Shown here: positions 1-5,455 of the stretch, in pieces
How the letters are laid out: each line of letters starts with the position of its first letter
Numbering within the stretch: the first letter of the stretch is position 1
Assembly: GCA_937897265.1 (NCBI GenBank)
Contig: CALCPT010000291.1
Location: 1-7,262 of the forward strand
Reading direction: 5' to 3'
From: an uncultured Alcaligenaceae bacterium
GTDB taxonomy: Bacteria > Pseudomonadota > Gammaproteobacteria > Burkholderiales > Burkholderiaceae_B
DNA length: 7,262 nt
Translations under genes and position numbers: made by a program
The notes under the pieces: model-generated
Told to the model about the DNA's origin: nothing
Seen by the model: only the letters and a program-made list of their open reading frames with translations
The model's database searches: none

Positions 1-39
1 TTGGCGTGACTGGAGTTCAGACGTGTGCTCTTCCGATCT
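1..39. other. Illumina TruSeq index/read-2 adapter left on contig end
   Basis: Positions 6-39 match the 34-base TruSeq read-2 adapter exactly (it begins GTGACTGGAGTTC and ends CTCTTCCGATCT). The five preceding bases, TTGGC, match the end of the index-6 primer barcode ATTGGC (reverse complement of GCCAAT). This is library-construction sequence and not part of the genome. Real sequence begins at position 40. The adapter match is read directly from the sequence; the index assignment rests on five bases and on known TruSeq primers. Confidence 0.98.
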
Positions 40-432
40 CACCAGCACATGGGGCACGAAGGCGACGAGTGTCACCGGCACGAAGTCCTTCGCCGGGTCA
101 TAGGGCAGCTTGGTGTAACGGCCGGCGTTGATGGTGTAGGTCGCCACCGCCATCAGCAGCATGTTGTAACCGTCTGCCGACGACTTGGCGGCAATGTCGG
201 TGCCGATCACCCCGCCTGCGCCGGCGCGGTTTTCGGCGACCACCTGTTGCCCGAGCCGTTTTGACAGCTGCTCGGCGATCAGCCTAGCGGTAATGTCTGT
301 GCTGCCACCAGGTGCATACGGCACCACTAGCGTAATCGGTTTAGAAGGGTAGGCTGAAACTTGTGCCGAGGTTGGTGTAATCGTGAAGGTACTGAGTAAC
401 GCAAGAACACTCAATATTATTTTTTTTGACAT
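40..432 (-). CDS. Bug/TctC-family tripartite tricarboxylate transporter solute-binding protein, N-terminal part (3' end missing)
   Basis: The first 131 codons of a periplasmic solute receptor; the usual family length is about 320 residues. It starts at the ATG at 432-430, with a good purine-rich Shine-Dalgarno (AGGGAGAG, within 437-445). Residues 1-25 form a Sec signal peptide (lysines, then a hydrophobic stretch, then TSA-Q at about 24-25). The family pattern follows: YPSKPITLVVPYAPGGSTD at about 28-46, then ENRAGAGGVIGTD, the ADGY motif, and KLPYDPAKDF near the end. Bug proteins bind small carboxylates or related solutes in the periplasm and normally hand them to a TctAB-type permease; the ligand cannot be told from this fragment. 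The reading frame stays open to the adapter at 39, so the truncation is a contig end and not a mutation. Codon use changes abruptly near codon 50 (position ~282): third-position GC is about 42 % before and about 85 % after. The distal part may therefore belong to another genome or paralogue. Confidence 0.9.
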
Positions 433-436
433 ATTG

Positions 437-445
437 TCTCTCCCT
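437..445 (-). promoter_or_regulatory. ribosome binding site of the Bug-family gene
   Basis: On the minus strand this reads AGGGAGAGA, followed by a short spacer and the ATG at 432-430. It supports that start, which also gives a proper signal peptide. Confidence 0.6.
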
Positions 446-465
446 GACTAAGACACTTACTAGGT

Positions 466-499
466 TTTCAAAATTTTTTCTAGAATTTATTTTTTGAAA
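466..499. repeat. AT-rich inverted repeat upstream of the Bug-family gene
   Basis: Plus-strand TTTCAAAA (466-473) and TTTTGAAA (492-499) are perfect 8-bp inverted arms with an 18-bp spacer that contains the palindrome TTCTAGAA. It lies about 35-65 bp upstream of the ATG of the Bug-family gene, where a promoter or operator would be. It may be a regulator site or simply a by-product of AT-rich sequence; no known operator was matched. Confidence 0.3.
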
Positions 500-503
500 C
501 ACA

Positions 504-532
504 CTCGACAGCCTTTGATATCTAAGGTCGAG
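504..532. repeat. imperfect hairpin between tonB and the Bug-family gene, possible weak terminator
   Basis: CTCGA (504-508) pairs with TCGAG (528-532), and CCTT (512-515) with AAGG (524-527), with a 3-base bulge and an 8-base loop. It lies about 90 bp downstream of the tonB stop. On the minus strand it is followed by TGTGTTTC and not by a clean T-run, so it would be a poor intrinsic terminator for the heme operon. It could equally be an operator or chance. Confidence 0.25.
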
Positions 533-620
533 TCCCTGCTGCTGCGAAGTTGCAAAACGACAAGTGAGCGTAGCTTAGTTAAGTGCAGTTGTCTATGCTT
601 GAGCCGACCGAGCCAAAGTT

Positions 621-1475
621 TCAGCCATTAATCTCAAAGCGAATGGCAAATTCAACCCAACTGGCCAGGCTTTTTTGTTCGTTCTTTGCTGGGATAAAGC
701 GCCAGTGCTGCACCGCACGCAATGCGGCCTCATCAAACAGACGATAACCACTGCCTTTTGACAGCTCGATCTCTTGCGGACGTCCAGTTTCATCTACCCA
801 CACGCGTAACCATACAACCCCTGACACCCCAAGATCGCGTAGTGCCAAAGGGTAAGCAGGCTTTGGGCTATAGGCGTAGTCAGGGCGCGCCGTCTGGGCG
901 AGTTGGGTCGCAACGTGATGCAGCGCACCAACTGAGCGCGAGGATGACCGCGCAGACGCATGAGCCGAACCCACTGGCTCAAGACGCTGCGCTGACAACA
1001 TCGTTCGCGCCGTCTCTTTTTCTGCGCTCTTTCGAAGATCCACTCGCTGGGTTGTGTTTGCTGTTAAAACTTCTAATGATCTCGGTTGTGTGACGATAGG
1101 CTGCGACTGTTTGATTGCTGCGATTGATTCTTCTTTCGATACTTCTATTGGAACCTCTACGGGCAATACACTAATGGCCTCACGCGCGAAGTCTAGCGCT
1201 TCCTCTACCAACATCTCTGCAGGCCTCGATTCTATCTGTTGCGGCTCTGTCAATGCATATTGCTCGAGGGTCAGCTCTAAAAAATTGATAATGTTTTGAC
1301 TCTCACTTGTTGTCGTACTTGAATATGTCTGACTTAAGCTGTTGACATCCAGATGTAAAGAGCCTTGACGATGCAAGTGATACAGCACTGCACATAGAAG
1401 CAAGGCACCATGGAGCAAGCATGACCGAAACAATGGCCTTGGTAATAGCTGACTAATGCCGCTTAACGAATGCAC
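621..1475 (-). CDS. tonB: TonB-family energy transducer encoded at the end of the heme operon
   Basis: A 284-residue inner-membrane-anchored protein that would couple the ExbB/ExbD proton-driven motor to the outer-membrane heme receptor. A single N-terminal membrane helix spans about residues 15-35. It carries Ser18-xxx-His22, the spacing of the functional Ser16/His20 pair of E. coli TonB. The C-terminal TonB domain covers about 198-284, with a PKPAYP segment (205-209), GVSGVVWLRVWVDETG (216-231), then GSGYRLFDEAALRAV and HWRFIPA. The linker between them (about 36-197) is not the usual Pro-Glu/Pro-Lys repeat: it has only about seven prolines and is rich in Ser, Gln, Glu and Ala. The start is a GTG at 1475-1473, 13 bp inside the 3' end of hmuV, with GGAG at 1485-1488 as ribosome site, so translation is probably coupled to hmuV. 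No exbB or exbD is in the window. The family call is firm; dedication to heme uptake is inferred from position. Confidence 0.9.
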   Translation of the reverse strand: MHSLSGISQLLPRPLFRSCLLHGALLLCAVLYHLHRQGSLHLDVNSLSQTYSSTTTSESQNIINFLELTLEQYALTEPQQIESRPAEMLVEEALDFAREAISVLPVEVPIEVSKEESIAAIKQSQPIVTQPRSLEVLTANTTQRVDLRKSAEKETARTMLSAQRLEPVGSAHASARSSSRSVGALHHVATQLAQTARPDYAYSPKPAYPLALRDLGVSGVVWLRVWVDETGRPQEIELSKGSGYRLFDEAALRAVQHWRFIPAKNEQKSLASWVEFAIRFEING

Positions 1476-2287
1476 GCGACCGAGCTCCGTTCAGGGACAG
1501 GGAATACGACGAAGGCATTATCTGCTGTGCCCAAGCACTCTAGCGTCAACCCATACAGCGATTCAAGGACAGGCACTGCTTGCCTATTGCTCGCAATGTC
1601 TGCGAAGAGTTGGCCCTCTTTCATTAAAAGTAGGCGATCAAATGCCCTTAAGGCATGATTCACATCGTGTAAGACAGCTACGATTGCATGTTGACGTTCA
1701 GTCGCGAAGACCTCTAGCACTTGCAAAATATGCTCTTGTAGCGATAGGTCGAGTGCCGCGAGGGGCTCGTCGACCAGAATCAAGCCATCTCTAACGTCCC
1801 ACAGTTGAGCAAAAACCCGTGCCAAGTGAACACGCGCATATTCGCCGCCGGATAGCGTGTCACAACGGCGTGCCAACAGATGATCGGCGCGCGCGAGCCT
1901 GGCAGCCTGCAAGACGATCTCAGAGGCAAAGGGGTCGGATACACGGGCAACGCGCGCAAGAGCAATGACCAACCTCACCTCTAAGCCAAAAGCAACTTGG
2001 CAGCTCTGTGGCATTACTGCACGATGATGGCTCAGTTCGGCAATCGACCATCGCTGCCCCGTCCGGCCTTTGAATATCACTTCACCCTTAGCCGGGGTTG
2101 AGTCTAATGACATCAAACGTAGGAGTGTTGTTTTGCCGGCACCGCTTGGGCCCAAGATTGCTAAGCGCTCGCCGTGTGATACGCGCAGGCTAAAGCGCTT
2201 AGGTGCTTGCGATGCCTGACAAACCGAACCGTGACTTGAGCACACGTCGTTTAGTTGTAGCAAGGTGATTGTGGACTTTAAGGTCAT
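1463..2287 (-). CDS. hmuV: heme ABC transporter ATP-binding protein HmuV/BhuV
   Basis: A 274-residue cytoplasmic ATPase, typical length for HmuV, that would pair with HmuU to drive heme import. All catalytic ABC elements are visible: Walker A GPSGAGKT (46-53), Q-loop VMPQ (Gln94), signature LSGGE (145-149), Walker B LILVDEP (169-175, with Asp173 and Glu174), D-loop LAALD, and the switch His207 in LHDVNHAL. The stretch WSIAELSHHRAVMPQ (80-94) is typical of the heme subgroup. The start is the ATG at 2287-2285, 11 bp after hmuU, with GAGGG at 2292-2296 as ribosome site. The segment before Walker A (residues 16-30, with Cys16 and Cys23) is a little longer than usual and shows no clear aromatic A-loop residue. 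The 3' end overlaps the start of tonB by 13 bp. Confidence 0.94.
   Translation of the reverse strand: MTLKSTITLLQLNDVCSSHGSVCQASQAPKRFSLRVSHGERLAILGPSGAGKTTLLRLMSLDSTPAKGEVIFKGRTGQRWSIAELSHHRAVMPQSCQVAFGLEVRLVIALARVARVSDPFASEIVLQAARLARADHLLARRCDTLSGGEYARVHLARVFAQLWDVRDGLILVDEPLAALDLSLQEHILQVLEVFATERQHAIVAVLHDVNHALRAFDRLLLMKEGQLFADIASNRQAVPVLESLYGLTLECLGTADNAFVVFPVPERSSVACIR
1485..1488 (-). promoter_or_regulatory. ribosome binding site of tonB inside hmuV
   Basis: Minus-strand GGAG lies 9 bases before the GTG at 1475-1473. It supports the GTG as start: the membrane anchor begins right after it, and the next in-frame ATG would remove the anchor. Confidence 0.55.
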
Positions 2288-2298
2288 GTGTCCCTCGC

Positions 2299-3360
2299 CT
2301 AAGTGGTCTGACCACGTGCTTGGCGCACAAGTAAAAAAAAGAATGGCCCACCGACCAATGCTGTAAAAATCCCAACAGGGATTTCAGCAGGCACGGCAAC
2401 CGTACGGGCAAGACTGTCGGCGACAAGCAATAGCAATCCACCCAGCAACGTCGCTAAAGGCAACAGCTGTCGTTGATCAGGACCAACCCATAACCTAATT
2501 AAGTGTGGGGCGATTAATCCCACAAAGCTGATCATCCCGCAAAACGCGACCGCCAGCCCTGCAAGCAACGCGACCCATACGATGATTTGCCTTCGTAACC
2601 CGTGCACGTCAACCCCGATATGCCGAGCAGCAGCTTCGCCCAAGGCTAGCGCATTTAAAGTTTGCGTCGAGCGCCTCAGACAACAATACCCTGCACCCAG
2701 CACGCCGGCAAACAACCACACCGACGGCCATTGCGCCCCCGCTAACGAGCCTAAGGTCCAAAATGACAGACTTCTTAATTGATCATCGTCAGCTAGATAG
2801 GTACAGAGACCGATCACCGCACCGGCCAAGGCATTCATAGCAATTCCTGTGAGCAATAACGCGGCAATTGATCCTGGTGCAATCCAGCGTGCCATGTATT
2901 CAAGCGAGAAGCACACGACAAGCGCACCGATAAAAGCTGCAAACGGTAGCAACCAAACGCGCGCTTGAGCCGGGATGACGGCTACCGACTCGCCGAGCAG
3001 CACGATCGTGAGTGCGGCTGCGCAGGCAGCGCCCGCGCTGACTCCAAGTAAACCCGGCTCAGCAAGTGGATTGCGAAACAGACTTTGGGTCAAAGCACCG
3101 CTGAGGCCCAGACTAGCGCCCACCAACACTGACAGCAGCAGGCGTGGTAGGCGAAGATTGAACAACACGTGAGAACCCGCAGAAGGTGTCTGCGTGGGAT
3201 CGCCTAGCGCAGGCCACTCGATTAACTTAACCATCGCGAGCCAATCGGCAATAGAGACATGGACAGCGCCGACCTGCACAGCCACCGCAAGCGTCAAGAC
3301 CAGCAAGACGACAAGCCACCATCCGGGCTGCACGCGCAGTACTGCAAGATGATTGTTCAT
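2299..3360 (-). CDS. hmuU: heme ABC transporter permease HmuU/BhuU (FecCD family)
   Basis: A 353-residue inner-membrane permease of the FecCD/BtuC type, which works as a homodimer with HmuV to move heme from HmuT into the cytoplasm. It is hydrophobic throughout, with a first helix at about 13-33 and a further set of helices consistent with the 9-10 of the family. Family signatures seen are RLPRLLLSVLVGASLGLSG (70-88), then QSLFRNPLAEPGLLGVSAGA (92-111), ALGEAAARHIGV (239-250, the coupling-helix area that contacts the ATPase), GLIAPHLIRLWVG (281-293), and PAEIPVGIFTALVGGPFF near the C-terminus. The ATG at 3360-3358 overlaps the TGA of hmuT in an ATGA arrangement, which indicates translational coupling. 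Length and motifs suggest an intact gene. Substrate assignment as heme comes from the neighbouring receptor, hmuT and hmuS. Confidence 0.94.
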   Translation of the reverse strand: MNNHLAVLRVQPGWWLVVLLVLTLAVAVQVGAVHVSIADWLAMVKLIEWPALGDPTQTPSAGSHVLFNLRLPRLLLSVLVGASLGLSGALTQSLFRNPLAEPGLLGVSAGAACAAALTIVLLGESVAVIPAQARVWLLPFAAFIGALVVCFSLEYMARWIAPGSIAALLLTGIAMNALAGAVIGLCTYLADDDQLRSLSFWTLGSLAGAQWPSVWLFAGVLGAGYCCLRRSTQTLNALALGEAAARHIGVDVHGLRRQIIVWVALLAGLAVAFCGMISFVGLIAPHLIRLWVGPDQRQLLPLATLLGGLLLLVADSLARTVAVPAEIPVGIFTALVGGPFFFLLVRQARGQTT

Positions 3361-4265
3361 AGTGCGTACAACGCCTGATGCAATGCCAGAACTGCCTCTG
3401 GCATGCGTGGGCCAAAGCCCAGCAAGCGTAAAGCGTCCATCGCGATCATAGCCTGCGAACGACCAGCTGGTGTTTGTGTGAGCCCAGGTAGCTTAAATAG
3501 CGCCGCACGACCGCCGGCAGCGTGCAGGCCTTGCTCTGTCACCAATAAACAATCGGGCTGTGCTGCGATCAATCCTTCGGGTGTTAAGGGCTTATAACCG
3601 TTAAAGCCTTGCACTGCATTGGTTGCGCCAGCATAAGACAACATGGACTGTGCCGCAGTCATAGCACCTGCCACTAACATTTGAGCGGGCGAGTGAGCCA
3701 AGACAAACATGACGCGTAAAGGCCTTGCGAATGAGTGCGCCTTTTGGGCGCTCACTTGCCTTTGTACCTGCTGCCAAGTCGAATCCAGCTGCTCAAGCAT
3801 GACCTGAGCCAAGTCGCTTTGCTCGAGCACTCGACCAACACCCAGCACTCGCTGCCGAAGACCAACGTATCGATGTTTAGCTGGAAGCGTCGTCACACGA
3901 ACCCCCGCAGCAGCGATTTGCCTGAGCACCGCCGGAGGTCCCGCCTCTTCTGTGGCAAGCACATGCGACGGTCTTAATGACAAAACCCCTTCGGCCGATA
4001 ATTGCCGTGCGTATCCAACGTTTGGCAAAGTTGTCGCGTTTGTTGGATAGATTGAGGTTGAGTCGACACCCACCAAGTCGTGACCTGCCTCAAGCATGAA
4101 CACGATTTCGGTCAGAGCTCCTCCGACGGATACCACTCTTTTTGTCGTCCTGGCTTTCACGGAGGAAGGAAACATAGCGAAAGGAGCTGCAGCACAACAC
4201 GCCAAATAGCCCAAGGCCTGACGACGCGAGCGCTGTTCGGCAGATTGAAATTGTGCGCGATTCAT
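3357..4265 (-). CDS. hmuT: periplasmic heme-binding protein HmuT/BhuT
   Basis: A 302-residue class III (TroA-like) periplasmic binding protein that would carry heme from the outer-membrane receptor to HmuUV. Residues 1-39 are an export signal with a twin-arginine-like start (RSRRQALGYLACCAAA, 12-27) and a probable cut after VKA at about 38. The mature part begins KRVVSVGGALTEIVF, followed by VGVDSTSIYPTNA (65-77) and VGYARQLSAEGVLSLRPSHV (83-102), a segment typical of HmuT/PhuT/ShuT. Tyr85 there is my candidate heme ligand (inference). Later blocks KPLTPEGLIAAQPD (225-238) and LLGFGPRMPEAVLALHQ complete the fold. The frame stays open to 4421, but that extension lies inside hmuS and lacks a signal peptide, so I use the ATG at 4265-4263, 4 bp after the hmuS stop. 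No strong Shine-Dalgarno precedes it; coupling to hmuS is likely. The stop overlaps the hmuU start. Confidence 0.92.
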   Translation of the reverse strand: MNRAQFQSAEQRSRRQALGYLACCAAAPFAMFPSSVKARTTKRVVSVGGALTEIVFMLEAGHDLVGVDSTSIYPTNATTLPNVGYARQLSAEGVLSLRPSHVLATEEAGPPAVLRQIAAAGVRVTTLPAKHRYVGLRQRVLGVGRVLEQSDLAQVMLEQLDSTWQQVQRQVSAQKAHSFARPLRVMFVLAHSPAQMLVAGAMTAAQSMLSYAGATNAVQGFNGYKPLTPEGLIAAQPDCLLVTEQGLHAAGGRAALFKLPGLTQTPAGRSQAMIAMDALRLLGFGPRMPEAVLALHQALYAL

Positions 4266-4269
4266 CAAA

Positions 4270-5430
4270 TTAAGTTGCGCAGGCGTGTTGTGTGTCTTGG
4301 ATATCGTCGAGTAACTCGCGCCAGGCAGAGAGCTCTCGCTGACCAGGCTTACGCAAACCAAACAGCATGGCAATCGCATCGCCTTGGGCATCGAAGACTT
4401 CAAAAGACGTGACAACCCCATCGACCGTCGGTTTCTTCACAATCCAAGCGGTATCAATATGATCCATACGAAGATGAAGATTGAAGCTAGCATCCAGCAC
4501 ATTCAACCACGGTTTGGCATACGAGACCTTGTGAATGCGACCCGAGTGAATCTGAAGCATGCCGTGATTACCAACAAACACCATGACCGGGATTTCGCGA
4601 GCAGCGGCTGCCGTCAACATCCTGATCATCTCTGCGCGAGGTACCTGCTGAACGAACTTAGGCTGCGCAAGGCGTAACGCTTGCACACGCGAGACACCAT
4701 GAGACTTTAATAATGAAAAGAAATCGTGCGTGTCTCGTAGACCTGCCCAAGCTTGATGTAATGCCTGAACATCGATTTGCTGGTCGGCCTGCTCGGGTGG
4801 CTTCGGTGCAAGAGGCTCGGCGTACAGACCAGGTTGTTGTGAGTCCGCCGCAAATTGCTTTGCGAGGTGTTGATAGGCTTGGACATTGCTATCCTCACGC
4901 AAATAAATTTTATGAATGGCGACGCCTGACACATCAAAAAACTGCAGGCTATGCTGTCGACCACGACTGGTCATTTCAGAAACTGCGAACCCATGCGCCC
5001 ACTTAGAATAAAAAGCCCGCAAATCAATATTGGCAGAGGCGACAACACCCACTCGTTCAGTCACGGTGGCATTTTGATAGAGACCAATTTTTTCGTGCAC
5101 GCAGTAAGCATTTCGAGTCAGTGCCATCACCTCACCTATCGGCTCTAGTGATGCCATCAGCGTATGCCAGTCTGGACGTAGCCGTAATGCGCTCAGATCG
5201 TCTGCCGTACATATTTCAACAGACTCGTGCTGAGGCTGACTATGATCCAAGTGAATACCGCTAACTTCGGGTTGGCTCAAAATTTGAAAAAATGCCTTTT
5301 GATGAACGTGAGCAGCGATCAGCTCACCCTCTGACAAATTTAGTCGTTGCGCCGCATCGAGCTGACGAATAAACCCCTCGCGTTTTAAACGCGAGAAAGC
5401 CAGAGGAATAGTTTGTACAGGACCTTGCAT
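4270..5430 (-). CDS. hmuS: cytoplasmic heme-binding/hemin-degrading factor HmuS/BhuS (HemS/ChuS family)
   Basis: A 386-residue soluble protein with no signal peptide or membrane segment. The HemS/ChuS/PhuS family receives heme after import. Members act as heme chaperone to heme oxygenase or degrade heme themselves; which applies here cannot be told. Two repeated HemS-type halves are visible, about 20-195 and 225-375. The first contains SLQFFDVSGVAIHKIYL (161-177), whose His173 sits at the place of the known axial heme ligand of this family. The second contains VGNHGMLQIHSGRIHKV (286-302), PWLNVLDASFNLHLRMDHID (307-326), KKPTVDGVVTSFEVFD (332-347) and FGLRKPGQ. The frame is open upstream to 5517, but that would overlap the receptor. 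The ATG at 5430-5428 has GGAG six bases upstream and gives the family N-terminus. It lies 25 bp after the receptor stop and 4 bp before hmuT. Confidence 0.93.
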   Translation of the reverse strand: MQGPVQTIPLAFSRLKREGFIRQLDAAQRLNLSEGELIAAHVHQKAFFQILSQPEVSGIHLDHSQPQHESVEICTADDLSALRLRPDWHTLMASLEPIGEVMALTRNAYCVHEKIGLYQNATVTERVGVVASANIDLRAFYSKWAHGFAVSEMTSRGRQHSLQFFDVSGVAIHKIYLREDSNVQAYQHLAKQFAADSQQPGLYAEPLAPKPPEQADQQIDVQALHQAWAGLRDTHDFFSLLKSHGVSRVQALRLAQPKFVQQVPRAEMIRMLTAAAAREIPVMVFVGNHGMLQIHSGRIHKVSYAKPWLNVLDASFNLHLRMDHIDTAWIVKKPTVDGVVTSFEVFDAQGDAIAMLFGLRKPGQRELSAWRELLDDIQDTQHACAT

Positions 5431-5436
5431 AAGAGT

Positions 5437-5440
5437 CTCC
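5437..5440 (-). promoter_or_regulatory. ribosome binding site of hmuS
   Basis: Minus-strand GGAG with a 6-base spacer to the ATG at 5430-5428, in the 25-bp gap after the receptor stop. It decides the start against the longer in-frame extension to 5517. Confidence 0.65.
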
Positions 5441-5455
5441 GAGAGAGAAGAAAAG

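Larger units (their letters stand above)
433..620. other. intergenic region between the tonB-like gene and the Bug-family gene
   Basis: This 188-bp gap lies between the TGA of tonB (621-623) and the ATG of the Bug-family gene (430-432). No ORF with a recognisable product was found in it. Its left half is strongly AT-rich (about 465-500) and it holds the two inverted repeats listed separately. The promoter of the Bug-family gene should lie here, but I see only poor matches to sigma-70 elements (for example TAAATT as a -10 at about 485-490 on the minus strand), so none is called. No strong Fur box was recognised. Confidence 0.6.

Noticed and set aside
25..264. 79-codon plus-strand frame at the left end
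   Set aside because: It begins inside the adapter and is antisense to the Bug-family gene, whose protein matches its family well.
560..600. tRNA-like look of GTAGCTTAGTTAAG in the gap downstream of tonB
   Set aside because: No matching acceptor stem, anticodon arm or T-arm could be folded around it; it is a short chance resemblance.
433..620. Fur box or sigma-70 promoter in the intergenic gap
   Set aside because: I found no near-consensus Fur site and only weak -35/-10 candidates, so no specific site is called.
722..1093. 123-codon plus-strand frame opposite tonB
   Set aside because: Its product resembles no family I know and the opposite strand encodes a clear TonB; it is a shadow frame.
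4080..4412. 110-codon plus-strand frame across the hmuT/hmuS junction
   Set aside because: It runs antisense to two well-supported genes, with no recognisable domain or ribosome site.
4266..4421. N-terminal extension of hmuT to an upstream start at 4421
   Set aside because: It lies wholly inside the 3' end of hmuS, would add 52 residues with no family homology, and would bury the export signal. The ATG at 4265 fits the operon spacing.
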